DNA of 64,000 bases from Strongylocentrotus droebachiensis (GCA_035222895.1 JAVYIG010007851.1:32378-96377), one strand, 5' to 3'; shown: positions 50,420-62,969, numbered from the stretch's first letter. Notes: generated from the sequence alone by a model not told the origin. Numbers and translations are program-made.

Positions 50420-51424
50420 AAAAGCTGGATAAGTGCAATTGCAATTATCTATACATATGCTTAATTGTAGTGCGTAAATGAATTGTAGTCGGACAAGATT
50501 GTTTGTGAATATTTATCTGCGAATCTGAGTTTGTATGAGAGCATCATATTATAATCATTTGGGTTATCCCCACCAAATCCACAAAGGTGGTTTGTTAAAA
50601 GTCATAGTCTAAACCAGTAGTCTGCTATATATATATAGCCTAGAGGTAAAAAAATATTGGGGCAAATTGAGGCAAGTATTTGCCCACTTGTATACAAACA
50701 ACAAATTCTTTTTTTTCCCTCATGACTTTTTACTTGATTGTTTCAGTTTAAGCTTATATTTCGCTGTGATATTGCCTTAACGAAATGAAAATTGTGATTT
50801 CTCTTCTCCGTGTTCCGTCCAATACTTTGTGTGCCATCGTAAATGTAGATGCTTATGATAGCGCAGTGAGAAGAAAACGTTTTGTACTGAGAGAAAATTG
50901 AAGTTAAAACAAGAAGAGAATAATAATCAAAAGTTACTAGTTTGATTTTGTGTGTTCAGCTAACCGTGTGTCTCCTAATGTGGTTAATTGGAGTACATTA
51001 GAACATTAGGAGTGGAATAATAATAATAATCATACTAAATTATCTTTGCCATCACTGTAGCTCAAATGGTATGTTTTGGGGGTTAGCTAGAATTTGCATT
51101 AATTACAGTATATATATATATATTTGTGTAGGAAAACAATTATTGCATTATTTTATTGTATACAATGAATAACATGAAAATAAAACGAGTGTAATAAAAA
51201 TTTGAGATAAAAAAACAACAAAATTTGTTTATTTTCTTGTGATTCTAGGTTTATTGGGGTATTGGTGCCCACGACTAATTTTTCAAGATATGTAATGAGA
51301 GAGTGTTTTATATCGCTTTTCATGGTACACTGAAGAAATCTACAGTGGTGAAGAATATACAGGGGTACAAGTATTCCTCTCAATAGAATGGAAGAAATAC
51401 AGACAAAACAGAGGGGAGATGGAT

Positions 51425-51541
51425 TGAGAGACACAGAGAGAGAGAGAGAGAGAGAGAGAGGTGAGGAAGGGAGAGAGAGAAAAAGAGAGGAAGGGAGGTG
51501 AAGAGAGGGAGAGAGAGAACGAGAGAGAGAGAGGGGGGGGG
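51425..51541. repeat. (GA)n microsatellite ending in poly-G
   Basis: GAGAGAGA with AAGGGA interruptions, then G9. Intergenic, downstream of STK33. Confidence 0.92.
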
Positions 51542-52804
51542 GGCATGTGAAACTATTCTTCAAGATACGTTTTCTTCCTATATCCATTAGTTCCGCCTTC
51601 CTTTTGATTATTCATGTTTCTCCAAAATATTTTGTTCATTTACTACATCAGCTGATTGCCTAAGCAGGGCTAAAAAAAAAAAAAAATCGCTCAATGAATC
51701 CAAAATAAATTGTTCGTATACTAATTCGCTGATTTCTCTTGAGTAGCATCCATTTCCAAATACAGCATAGCTGAGCACTTGGAGTGCATTATGAGCCTCG
51801 CATGTCAGATTGTGCGCCTGACACGGCCATCTCATTGTCAAAACCATCTGAAAAGCGATGTACTGAATACACAAATATACATCTTTGAGGAAAATGAATT
51901 GAATGTTATCTATGGACATCTAACGCTGGCGTATCCAGCAGTTTGCATTGAGAAAGAAAGGAGGGGGCTTGTGAGCCGTGGGCATAAATTATTATAAGCG
52001 ACTGTTCCTCGTGGTCTCGCTAGACTAATGTTTGAATGATGTCGAAAAGTTCTTGGAGTTTCAAAGATAACAACAAGTTTACCGATTTACAGATTTACCA
52101 ACAGACAATGTGCAAGAAAAACAAAACAACACACGAACATAACAAATAGAGTATATAGACAGAAAGTCGAACAGAGATCATCACCCCCCCCCCCTTTTTT
52201 TTTCAATGTGCTGAGAAAAACCTACCATAAAATAATATCGATGGGGTAATTCCTACCCCCCCCCCCCCCCTCCTACGTTATGCGCCTCATTGTGCCGAAA
52301 AACATAAATACATGCATATCGTATGGCCTGCCGAGACAAAAACTGTATTTAAATTTGTATTTAAAAAATTAATGTTTATGTAGGGAAGGGGGTAGTAGGT
52401 CCCTTGCCACCCCTTCACGGGCTATGCACAAGACATAGAGGACATCTAGCCATGCATGGACATTGAGTGAAAGAGCATGGGAACATTCATTTCGATCCTC
52501 TGCATGTTTTCAACGGATATTCAAGTCACATTTAGAATAACAAATTAATCACTTGATCTCGTTTTAAACAAAGAATCGAAGCTAGACAGACATTTTGGCG
52601 GTATATGAATGCATGGAGTTACTAAAGTATTTTTTATATTTTGTGGACAGCCCAAGTTCGCCATGCCGAAGTTCATGTAACTTTGTTTATTTTGCTCTGT
52701 ATGGCTCAGCGTAATGGTTTCAACATTTACATGTATTTTTATTCCATGCTTTGAAGATAAAAAAAAGTGCAAGAAGATCTTACTCTTAATCATATAGATC
52801 AGTT

Positions 52805-52925
52805 TTGTACTTTCCATCTCACTCTTTCTCTTTCTCTTTTCCTCTTTTTCTTGTTCTTCCTCTATTCCGCTCCTTGTTCTTGTTCTTCTTGTTCTTCTTC
52901 TGCTTCAGTATCTGCTTCTTTTATT
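52805..52925. repeat. (CTT/TTCTTG)n pyrimidine-rich simple sequence
   Basis: CTCTTTCTCTTTCTCTTTTC, then TTGTTCTTGTTCTTCTTG. No gene. Confidence 0.85.
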
Positions 52926-52964
52926 TTTTAAATGTATGAATAAAGTTATATTAGGATTTGATGA

Positions 52965-53346
52965 TTAAAGGTATAGACCAGTTCTGGTCATGCGATTGCA
53001 TTGTGAAAGAAACGTTGTGGAATCGATCAGAAAAGGTTGATCATCTAGCATATAAGTATTGGTGTGTGCTGCAAGGTTCTGGAATCATCAACATGATAAG
53101 AAATTTGGCACAGTCTTGGTAAAGTTTGAAACACTGTACACAGGAAGATGTATATGGGACTACCCTATATCTATCCAGGCCGGGTCGATATGATAATTTA
53201 CCAAATGTATCAATTAGTAGGCGGTTTCCCCGGCAAAGTTTGTATCATCACGCATTAGTCAAAACATATTCTTTCACATGATTGGTAATAATACTCCATT
53301 TCATTTTTTGAGAGGGGGCGTTTCGAAAACTGGCCTATACCTTTAA
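52965..53346 (-). mobile_element. MITE family C, copy 2 (inverted, both ends intact)
   Basis: TTAAAGGTATAGACCAGTTC at the left and AACTGGCCTATACCTTTAA at the right form terminal inverted repeats. Confidence 0.85.
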
Positions 53347-54692
53347 GCAAGCATCCTTTTGCATCCATCATAACAGAACCGCTGTGTTGAGACTCGATAG
53401 GGGCGATGATAGAACATTTTTAAACGAGGGGGCGACCTATGGACGGTCAAAATTTTCGAAAATTGCCCAGAAAAATTGGAATAGATTGTGCTACAAGCGG
53501 CTGCAAGGGTATAAATTGCCCTTTTACCACACGACCTTTTTTAAAGGTACTTTTCTGGCAAGTGGAACAAACAAGCTATCGTTTAAAACCAAGTATACTT
53601 TCTTAAGGATACAACTTGCCGACCACAATAACGGAAATCGAGAGAGGATGAATGGAGATGGAAGTTTCGGACCCCAAACGCCCTTCTTTCTACGCCCCTT
53701 ACAATGCTGAGAGTTTGGAGCGGGGTGGAGGGGTGCAGATTAACGTCTCATGTCCAAATTAAAAACTTTCAAGCTGTTGAATATAGCGATCGAGCAAATC
53801 GGGCGAGACAAAATGTTGACACTTCGTTAATCTTACAATGTTTGTCCTAAGATAACTTACAGAATAGATACCCTCACCCGGCTCCTATATATTATGAGCC
53901 CGCCCCCTCCCCCCCCCCCCCCCCACTCAGAGGTCGGAATGACCGCATGCGTGTTGCCAAAATGTCCGGTAAAGGGGTACTTTTCGTGCGACAAAGTCCG
54001 GCCCGAGAATTGTTAAAAAAGGGGTGTATTTGACTTTTCACCCGGAGATTTCTTTAAAAAGGGGTGTTTTTCTTTTTTTTCTCTCATCTCTTTGGACTCC
54101 TGAGAAATTATTCCGAATTCAGGGGGGTACATTGAGCATTTTTCCTGATTTAGGGGGGGTCTCCAAGGCAGGAAAAGCCCGCGAAAAGCCCGCGAAAGGG
54201 GGGTTCGGAAATGTTGGCAGTCCTCAGATAGGGGGTGCTTTCAAAAAGAGCGTACGAGCATAATTATGCGTACCCTAAATAACACTGAGTGGGGGGGGGG
54301 GGGGGCGGGATTATGAGATGGCGGTTGCCTGAGTATTGGATATAATTATCAAACTCCCAGTGCTGCAGCCCCTTCCCCCTCCCCCTCCTTCCCCATCCCC
54401 CCTCCCCTTTCCCTCCCCTTCGGCCTCGTACGCCTCAGCCGAAGAGTAGTGTTTACTTGAACAGCAAAAGTGCAAGAGGAGGAACATTCCACGATGTACT
54501 TTTTAGCTGAGAAGAGGAGACGCAGCTGACTGGGGTAGAGTTATCCCTCGTCCTAATATTTCTGTGGTATTAATGTCGCGTTCTGAGGAATCTGGGAGTA
54601 AAATTGGGTCTGATGTAATCCTGCTTTCCGCCTTGACAATCCGATGTTTCCCTAAGGGTGCGTCCATGCGATGTTTTTATCTGGGTACCATC
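53347..54692. other. Intergenic, poly-C/poly-G rich
   Basis: C14 near 53,910 and G14 near 54,291 flank about 380 bp containing AAAAAGGGGTGT(A/T)TTT and CCCGCGAAA direct repeats. A 108-codon plus-strand frame (53,384-53,710) has no motif. Confidence 0.5.
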
Positions 54693-54889
54693 TTAAAAGG
54701 CCCACTACACTACTTATAGCTAATTGCGCCCTCTATAATATAGCAAACAATTCCTAATCGGTGACCATTGGTCCCCATGATCCTCTTTTTCTTATGTTAA
54801 TTGAGAGCCGATTTGATGAGATAACCACTTGTCAGTGACCTTGCAGGGTGGTCTAATCTTTCCTGTAAACTAGTACAGATGGGCTTTAA
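54693..54889 (-). mobile_element. MITE family A, copy 4 (inverted)
   Basis: Reverse orientation, same core as copy 3 (TTATGTTAATTGAGAGCCGA; CTAGTACAGATGGGCTTTAA). It abuts a segment at 54,890-55,035 resembling the sequence near 36,735-36,790. Confidence 0.85.
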
Positions 54890-55034
54890 GAGTTTCGATT
54901 TATCCGAATCAATCGCAAGTCCTTTAATCAATCGTAGGTTTGCAGTCTCCAATCTCCTATGTTCTTATGGGCGATTGATATCAGTCGCAAATAAGTTGCG
55001 ATTAATCGCACCTTTCTATAAGAAGGGGCCCTGG

Positions 55035-55380
55035 AATCAAAACGATGAGACCGACGCCAGACCGACACCAGACCGAACCAAACCCGAACGGCCACGAATA
55101 GGTTTAGAGTCGATGTTTAGACGGTTTGGCGGTGTTTTATCTGAATTCATATCGATGAGACCGACCCCAGTCCGAAGCTAGACCGAAAACAGCCCGAAAC
55201 AGACCCGAATGACCTCGAATCGGTTTATAGGCGATGTTGGTTTGGCGGTGTTTTATCTGATTTCATATAGATGAAATCGACCCCAGTCCGAAGCCAGACC
55301 GACGCCAGACCGACACCAGACCGACCAAACCCGAACGGCCTCGAATCGGTTCGGAGTTGATCTGTAGTCGGTTTGGAACA
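55035..55380. repeat. Degenerate tandem repeat rich in CCAGACCGA / CCCGAA, period about 130 bp
   Basis: Two and a half copies of a segment with GATGAGACCGACNCCAG, GACCTCGAATCGGTTT, GGTTTGGCGGTGTTTTATCT; within each, AGACCGACGCC repeats on a 10-11 bp scale. Confidence 0.85.
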
Positions 55381-55398
55381 TTGTGAGTAAGGGATGGT

Positions 55399-55460
55399 AC
55401 AACCCTTAACCCTAACCCTAACCCTAACTCTAAACCTAGTCCTTACCCTAATCCTAACAT
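55399..55460 (-). repeat. Interstitial telomere-like repeat (CCCTAA)n
   Basis: AACCCTTAACCCTAACCCTA, ACCCTAACTCTAAACC, then degenerate CCTTACCCTAATCCTAAC: about nine units, decaying to the right. TTAGGG is the telomere repeat of most deuterostomes. Confidence 0.85.
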
Positions 55461-55539
55461 CTGTTGACGAAGTAAAGCCCGGAGCATTTGTTGCAGGAGC
55501 AAACTAATGACGGATCACGCTCGTATAGATGATTACATG

Positions 55540-55935
55540 TCGCGTTTCCGAAGGTTCATTTTTCCGAGGGTTCGTCATTCCGAACTTTTGTTTTCCGAAG
55601 GTTCGTAATTCCGAAAGTGAAACATTAGTGGAGGTGGTTAATTTACCTAACTGCTAATAAAGCATAAATGCTTGATGATAAGCTACAAGAGGACCGACGG
55701 ATTTAGGTCTTCTCCGAGGGACCAAACGGCAGACGGCTCGTTATTCCGACAATGAAATAGAACCATGTATATTTTTCGGAATTGCGAGCTTTCAGGATTA
55801 TGAACCCTATTACATTTTTCAGAATCATGAGCCCTATTCCAATTTCGGAGTTACGACACCCCCCCCCCTCCTCCCTCCCCACCCATGGAATGATGAACCT
55901 TCGGAAAACCGAGGAACTCCGAACATGCCGTATAG
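55540..55935. repeat. Short-unit repeat on TTCCGAAGGTTCGT
   Basis: TTTCCGAAGGTTCATTTTTC, TTCCGAGGGTTCGTCATTCC, TTTTCCGAAGGTTCGTAATT at the left and the complementary sense (AACCTTCGGAAAACCGAGG) at the right, around a C10 run. Confidence 0.7.
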
Positions 55936-56766
55936 ACGTACTCGGTCACGCCTGTTCGTGAGATGAGGCACTGCTAACAAGATAGATTGGTGCCTCGATG
56001 TGAGCTTGTCTGCGCATACCTCTCGTTCGGAGTTGATCCTCCGCGACAAGCGGTTTTATAACACACCCCACAAACGCAAAGATGCTTGGCAAAGTGTAGT
56101 AACCAAGTAGAACGAACAATAAGAAAAAGAAAACGTGGTCCCCACGGCCAAAATAAAAAAGCGTTACAATAAAGGAAGAAGGAGGGGGTGGGAAAAGGGC
56201 CACAAGATAAACTGTTATATAATTTTTGTTTAAATGAAAGAAGAAAAAAGAAAGCGTTGTAAGATGTTGCCCAGTGAATGAAACTTCTTTAAGTATTTTA
56301 TCCATGAGGACCTATTATGCATAAACACACCTTTTCTATTTTCTTCAATGTATCTGAATATTTAGCCCACCCCCTCTATAAGAAAAAAAATAAAACTTGA
56401 AAAAGGCGTGAAGGCAAGCTGGTTTATCATCCTGAACAAAAAGCTTTGCAAAGTGCAGTAACCATTAGAAAGAAAAGGGATAATGAGAACGTGAGGTATG
56501 ACGCTACCAATGTGTCTGTAATATCTATGTTTATGTATTTGTTTAAGCCCATTATAGCCATTTTCATTAGCTGTCATGTCTCTGAACAGTTTAGCCCCCC
56601 CCCCCCACCCACCACCACGAATGAAGTGTGATTTTAATTTAAAAAAATAAAGACAGACTGCTTTTTATAAAGTAAGCAGACTAAACATGAGAGGGATTGC
56701 AGTTTTAAATAATTTCGTTGCCTTACATTTTTAGACACATTTGTATAGCATACTATCTCCTACCCC

Positions 56767-56816
56767 TTCTCTCTCTCTCTCTCTCTCCCTCTCCCCCCTC
56801 TCTCTCTCTCTCTCTC
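56767..56816. repeat. (CT)n microsatellite
   Basis: TCTCTCTC with CCCTCTCCCCCC interruption; a C11 run follows at about 56,846. Confidence 0.92.
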
Positions 56817-58793
56817 AACATATTTGAACGAATAAACAAATTGTCCCCCCCCCCCGAAAAAAGGGTAAAATGAATTAAACAAAACAAATTCCCTATGTAC
56901 ATAAGTAGAATTGCAGATCTACTATTAGTTTCGTACAATGTTTCTATTCGTCAAAACATTAAGTAGAGCGTCGCCTCTGACGAGTATTGTAGGTAGCATT
57001 CAACGCAAACCAGGACAAAATGAATAAAGTCAAATCAAACACGGCGAATTAAGTTTGTATCTGCGTAGAAAATACAATAATTTCTTTTATTTCCTTTCAG
57101 CATGTGCACATTGTGTATAATGCTTAAATAAACAAAACATTATATATATATATAACAATTCGCAATCATGATAGAATAACAAAATACAGAGAAGGCGAAT
57201 AATTTAACTTCCGAAATTTCAGTGGAAAGAATCACTTCACGTAAAGTAACTCATGGCATTTTTTCTTCTTCTCCTGCACTTTTGTTTGTAGTACCGCCCT
57301 CTTCGTTCGACAACCAACCATTTTCATACAGCGATTTCAGGTTTCAACTATCTGTTCAAAACGCTTTGCAGTGCGTTTTACTGTCAATTTCTTCATTCTT
57401 TGGATTCACCTATGATAAATTATTTTTGATCAAATTATGATCAGGTAATTTTACATCATAATTTTGAAAATAATCGTGAAGAAGTCCTGAAAACACGATT
57501 TGCAAAGATTTCAAAACAACCAACCACAGAAAATTTTAGTAGCGTTGTGCGTCCCATATATGCGAACCTTACAATACCGCGGTACATAATCTGAACATAT
57601 TATTCATAGGCAAACGATTGGGTATTTAATTTATCTTTGAGTTGATATTTTTGAAAGTCTTCGCGATCGTACTCAAAAAATATTTCATGTCAGATTGTCT
57701 TTCATGACATATCTTGTTTTCTGGACATACCTTCGAAAATACTTCCAAAAGAAAATCACGCACCATTGTAAGCATATCGGCATAGGGAGAGTCACATCAT
57801 TCGTGTTCAATTATTACAAAAAAATCAATGCAAGCATTAACCTTAGCCCTTGAAGAATACATTCGTAAATTTTACAGGAAGATTTGTTTAAATGCCAATT
57901 TTTTAGTTAATAATTCGACCGTTGGAGATCGACGAGTCTTCGTGCAGTTGAGCGTTAACCATAAACGATTTCACCCATTTACCATAAATAAAATTTGTGA
58001 GTGCATTTTGAAAAGAGGTTTAGTGCATTATCAATCATTTGACATGATGCACAAGCGTTTCCATAAGAAGCCATATCCTTGACAGTTTTTCAACGAAATA
58101 TTAACACTTTTCAGATTTGCATACTTCTCCTCGTTCTCCAGTGTTCGCCAATTGGCGATCCATATACTCCATTGCATTGTACGTTAACTAGTAGTACTAG
58201 CGTGTGCCATTTTAATGTGCTTTTAATTTGAATTCAGAAATGCTTTACACCTCAAATAATCAGTAAGATCATTGCCGAAATGGGAATGCATCTATACTAC
58301 ACGTAGCTCTATACAAGAGAGAGAGAGAATATGTTTTTTCTAGGCTCATGTTCTTCTGAACATTCCTTCCATATTGAACAGGTGCAAGAGACGGGCGTGT
58401 TCACTCTGCGCACCAAATCGATAAAAGGCACTGCGTAAAGTCATAGGCTTTAGAATGGAATGTGTCAAGTGTGAACTCGTATGCAGTGCACTGTGAACAA
58501 CACACACTTCCGGTTCAATTTCAATATATAACTATCTACCTCATACATAACATTTCAATACAGACACACGGTGAAATAAATTATCTTTAGGCATATTCAT
58601 GAAGTAACCGCGTTGAGATGTTTTTACAATATAAATAATTACCAATATCATGCATACTTTTGGACAAAGGTTGAACAGATTGCCAGAGGCTTACCGAACA
58701 TAGCAACAACTAATGTATACAAAGTGCATTCCCTTCATAGACATGATGTTTTGAATATAGCAGGTGAATGGATAGTTGGTAATTAACCAGGGG

Positions 58794-58940
58794 GCCGTTC
58801 CTTGAAACCGTCATAGGTCTAACTTCTTGGACATATCCCATTGAAACGTGTGTTATAGTATTAACATGCGTATCTATGGGATGTCTATGAACTTAGACTT
58901 ATGACAATTTCGTGAAACTGCATGGCCCCGGTGGTTCAGG
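58794..58940. mobile_element. MITE-like hairpin with GGGGCC...GGCCCC ends
   Basis: GGGGGCCGTTCCTTGAAACC, GTCATAGGTCTAA at the left; TTAGACTTATGACAATTTCG, TGAAACTGCATGGCCCC at the right. Confidence 0.65.
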
Positions 58941-59434
58941 AGATGTGCATGCATAAATTGAAACACATTAGTATACATGTCTATTCATTAAACTAATTGA
59001 TTCTGCATTTCTTTTTTTCAAGTTAATCTCAATTTATGTCAACAGTATCCTGGCATAACAGAAATAACGTGCCCTAAATATTGGAGAATGCAAACCAAAT
59101 CTGGCGGGAAATAAATCATGAATAATGAGCAAGAATAATGGAGAAAAAAATTTATCATATCATAGGACACACATAAACCAGTTACCATGATTTTAAATTA
59201 TGTGCATATTTATGATTTTATGAGTATGTTGTTTCGTTCATTGAAAGTGAATTTCTACAAGTTCTCACCAGTTTGTTTACATTTGAACAGGCAGAACCAT
59301 CTAATAAAATGTATGATAACAATTCAGAATAACTGTTTGTCAAATGCGTTTCCATCTAGAACTAAAACCGAATTTACTGCACCCATATCGTTCAAGAACA
59401 TCGTACAATGAGAGAACTCAGAAACCACCGAACG

Positions 59435-59500
59435 AATGGGATTCGAACTGGTGATCTAATGGTTCAGTGCGGTCGCTCTCGACCACAGGGCACTGCCAAT
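59435..59500 (-). tRNA. tRNA-like fragment (A and B boxes) or SINE head
   Basis: Minus strand: TGGTCGAGAGCGACC fits the A-box (TRGYNNARNNG) and CCAGTTCGAATCCCATTCG contains a B-box. No acceptor stem closes, so it is a pseudogene or SINE promoter, not a functional tRNA. Confidence 0.4.
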
Positions 59501-61399
59501 GATGACATCATTATATAACTTCAAAACGTAAAATCCTATTCTCTAATTAGCCCTCATTAGTGCAATTATTTCATCCATGCACAAGGCAAATTAATTGAAT
59601 AGGACTAAACATGTACGAAATGCCAAATGGAAATGAAAATTACATTAAATTGTGTAATGCTATAAATTGTAATGTTGACACGGCTCCAATTGTACAAACA
59701 CAATACATAATAGACAGACATAGGAAAACTGTGATCCCCTTAAGCCCCAAATTTGCGGATTTTAATTTGCTTAAAGAAGGATTAAGGTAGCTGTTGCTAC
59801 TGCTCAGAATCCGACGAATTACTCATCTATACCTGACAAAAATCCAAAAATAGCATTGTTTGGAACAGCAGGAAACTCATTGCAATGTTAAAAACATTGA
59901 TTTTGCATAATTGGTACCACGGGATGAATTTGTCAGGGGCCCCACAAATTTATATTGTTGAAAAATTGGAAATGCATTTCACTCGTGGATAATGATTGTG
60001 GCAGCCGGGTTAAAGCCTCATTATGAATATAATCCCCTTTACATTTAGAGGGATTATCTTAATTTGATTTGAATACAATTCCAAAAATTAAAGCAACGAT
60101 TATCCACGATTTAAATTTAAAACAAAAATGCAAAATTTGATTGAAAACAATAATACAATAATGAAATCTTCGGAAAATTTGCAAAGCGTGTGACGACAGC
60201 ATCACTGGAGATTAGACTGTCACAATACTTTGGTAGAGCATACGTCACATCCGTTAACAAAAGTTTGAAATGAAATAATCAAAAAGAAAATGATGATCTG
60301 AAAAACCTGCCACGCCTGATTTTGTTAAAGGTAAAAATGTCTTTTCAAGGAATAGGCCTATATACTATTGGGTGTTGGCTACTGATTCCCTTTGCATCTT
60401 AAAATGGAATGTGTTTTGGATTTTTTTTTTTTAATCTTTATTTTTGAAAGATTGATTGTGTGGGTAATAAATGTAAATGTGCATTATGACGTTTCGGAAC
60501 CATAACAGATTAAAGACAATCATGGGAGTCGTAAACGAAATAAACAGATGGCTCCCAGAATGAGCACAAAACAGTCCTGTTTCTGTGTGAAATCGCCCCC
60601 TCAAAATATCGCCCCTGCATGATTCAACAGGGGTTTTCCCATGTTCGAAATTCCTGTAACGTAAGAACAAAATGCCAGTAAAAACGCGGCGAATGTCCTT
60701 TGATTTACAATTAGGGGAAAGAAATAAATATCGTGTTTTTGTCGCGATATAGTGAAATATGAAGATTACTGAAGGAAAGGGTATAATGTCACAGCTGATG
60801 AACCAGAGATGGTAATGATGATTAGCAACAGTGGGCGGTGATATCGTTTGTTGAATATTGGATGGGGGAGGGGGTTGTGGACACAAGAAAAATGCTGACA
60901 AGTTGCCCAACAGTCGTGAAAAATTAGAAGGAAAAAAATGATTACAAAGACAATTCAATAGCCATTGTCATCACCATAGGAATGTGCGAACGTCACAATG
61001 ACGTAATGCCTATTAATTTATAACCAAACAGGATATCTATGGGATGTTGAATGGGGTATTCAAATAGCCCTTAATTTTTCGAAAGTCTTTCCGACCGTGC
61101 TGAAAAAAGTGAGAAGAAGGTCCAGGAAACCGATTACTCAATCTTTTTTTCTCAGTTTTGAATCGTTGAATCTGGATTCTGTACCGTCTACCATTAACTG
61201 GGTGCTCATTTAATTTTTCTTTTCCGTACACTGCAATGAAAATGTAAACTCATTCATGTTATTCGTCTTGGATAATACAAAGCAGATAAAAATCAACAGC
61301 ATATTGGTCCCTTTTACTTGTATCACGTGATTGCAGTTCAATACGAAGGTCACTTATATTTATATAAACAGAAAACGCCGAAGGCATTGAAAACCATAT

Positions 61400-61655
61400 T
61401 GCAAAATGCGCGGTCACACAATTCTCAACCGAGTTTACGCGGTTCCCAACCGCAGTATTTGATCCGGCGTTGATAATCAAGTGAATAAGCTATTCTGTTT
61501 TGTTTTACACCATTGGTGTTAGCGTTCAACGCCATGATACGCGGTTACAACCGGTTCACGTCATACACTCTACCTACATTGTTTACGTCACTTTTCATAC
61601 CGCACCTGACGTGTAAACCGCAGCAAATTTGATCGTTCATAACCGCGTTTCACGC
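61400..61655. promoter_or_regulatory. Cluster of CGCGGTT/AACCGC motifs just downstream of the RERG-like stop
   Basis: Within about 250 bp there are repeated CGCGGTT or AACCGCG cores (about 61,438; 61,450; 61,541; 61,616; 61,643) and one perfect AACCGGTT palindrome near 61,549. AACCGGTT is the known Grainyhead/CP2 consensus. The segment lies in the presumed 3' UTR or downstream flank. A regulatory role is inference. Confidence 0.3.
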
Positions 61656-62171
61656 TCATTCTCCCCCTTCGTGATCTGAAAGATTATCCATTAGCGAATG
61701 TTCAAATTTTCGATTCAGCAGACCCATCGGCGTCACGAAGCTTGTCGACCGTTCCCTCGGCCGCGGCGGACAGTTGTCCAAGTCCATCTTGGAAACACTG
61801 TTCTTTTTCCGCAGCGAAAACTTCTGCGTCATCGTCGAGGAGCCCGTCCGCTTCCGTATCCGGTACTCGCTCATGAGCTTTTCGAAGGCACCGTAGACCT
61901 CGTCGTAGGACTCGCGAACGGAGACTTCTAGGAAGGCGCAGCCGAGGCTCCGGGCGAGCTCCTCGCCCTCGTCGTATTCGACGATGCGGTCGTATTCGAG
62001 ATCGCGTTTGTTGCCGACGATGAGGATGGCGGGCTCGTGCGATCGTTTCGACGTCGCTCTCGAGCAGAGGAATTTGAGACGCATGACCTCGTCGAAGCTA
62101 CATCGGTCAGCGATGGAGTACATGATGATGAAGGCATCGGCCCATCGCATCTTCTCTTCCGTTTTGTCTTC
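61656..62171 (-). CDS. RERG/RASL-type small GTPase, terminal coding exon (G4, G5 and C-terminus)
   Basis: The minus-strand exon begins after acceptor CTACACCTCACAG with EDKTEEKMRWADAFIIMYSI and ends at TGA (61,656-61,658), 171 codons. Seen: RWADAFIIMYSIADRCSF (the switch-II/alpha-2 region of the RERG family), ILIVGNKRDL (NKxD guanine-specificity motif) and LGCAFLEVSV (G5). The rest is a basic then Ser-rich tail ending HEGGE, with no CAAX box, as expected for RERG/RASL11/RASL12 proteins, which are not prenylated. The exon is GC-rich. It joins the 63,007-63,086 exon in phase 0 (DTAGQ|EDK). RERG-like is favoured; RASL11 or RASL12 remains possible. Confidence 0.88.
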   Translation of the reverse strand, partial: EDKTEEKMRWADAFIIMYSIADRCSFDEVMRLKFLCSRATSKRSHEPAILIVGNKRDLEYDRIVEYDEGEELARSLGCAFLEVSVRESYDEVYGAFEKLMSEYRIRKRTGSSTMTQKFSLRKKNSVSKMDLDNCPPRPRERSTSFVTPMGLLNRKFEHSLMDNLSDHEGGE

Positions 62172-62177
62172 CTGTGA

Positions 62178-62406
62178 GGTGTAGAAGGAGGAGAAGAAGA
62201 AGAAGAAGAAGAGGAAGTAGAATAAGAAGAAGAGGAAGTAGAAGAGGAAGTAGAATAAGAAGAAGAGGAAGAAGACGAAGACAAAGAAGAAGAAGAAGAA
62301 GAAGAAAAAGAGTAAGAAAGAAAAGAAGAAGTAGAAGAAGACGAATAAAAAGAAGAAGTAGAAGAAGAAGAAGAAGAAGAAGAAGAGAGAGATGGAGAAA
62401 GAGAGA
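62178..62406 (-). repeat. (CTT)n/(TTC)n polypyrimidine microsatellite next to the RERG-like 3' splice site
   Basis: On the plus strand this is about 220 bp of GAA/GAAGAAGAR with scattered TAG/ACG interruptions. In the sense of the small-GTPase transcript it is an almost uninterrupted pyrimidine tract ending about 15-20 nt before the acceptor of the last exon. Long open frames here (Ser-, Leu- or Arg-rich) are simple-sequence artefacts. Confidence 0.92.
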
Positions 62407-62788
62407 TTTGAATGTTAATTCTAAGTGACACCTAAGCAATAAAGGGGATGGCATATGACCGAACTTGGAGTCAGGACAACTGCTCCACATGCAATACTAC
62501 ATGAATTCACTAGATCGTGCAGTGCTCGTGACATCTTGACAGTCCATAATCATTAGTTTCATCAGTCATGCATAATCATGAATTTGTTAGGATGAAAATA
62601 TATTTGAAATTAGAACAATTTGAAAGGGCATTTTTTGCACCCTCGCATTAAAAGAAAAATCGCCATAATGTCATCATACAGTAGCGCAGAAAGAGGCTTA
62701 CGTGCATGCATGCGCTGAAGAAGAATTTGTAATTTGTAATCATAATTATTATATACTAAATATTACCAAATCCGCACAGGAGGTGATA

Positions 62789-62949
62789 TACAGCCAAAAC
62801 CTGCTTCAGTGACCACTTGTCTACTACGCCACATTTTTTGTTTCCCTTGCAAATGGTTTCTCATTGAAACATGTACTAAAGGAACATGTCTACACAGACC
62901 ACTTTTGTGTTTCCCTTTGGCGGTCGCTATAGACAGGTTTGACTGTATA
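62789..62949. mobile_element. MITE family B, copy 4, in the RERG-like intron
   Basis: TACAGCCAAAACCTGCTTCA ... CATTGAAACATGTACTAAAGG ... CTATAGACAGGTTTGACTGT. Near-match to copy 3. Confidence 0.85.
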
Positions 62950-62969
62950 ACAAGGTAACATTATCAAGT

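Larger units (their letters stand above)
56820..61400. other. Intergenic/downstream flank of the RERG-like gene
   Basis: Mostly AT-rich. A 175-codon minus-strand frame at 60,431-60,958 has no recognisable domain or conserved pattern. A minus-strand AATAAA at about 60,437 could be a distal poly(A) signal. Confidence 0.5.

Noticed and set aside
53384..53710. 108-codon plus-strand open frame
   Set aside because: No motif and no family resemblance; it overlaps a repeat-rich poly-C/G region.
60431..60958. 175-codon minus-strand open frame
   Set aside because: No domain, no splice context and AT-rich irregular composition; probably chance in the downstream flank.
62107..62490. Leu-, Ser- and Arg-rich frames on both strands
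   Set aside because: Products of the (GAA)n/(CTT)n repeat in the RERG-like intron.
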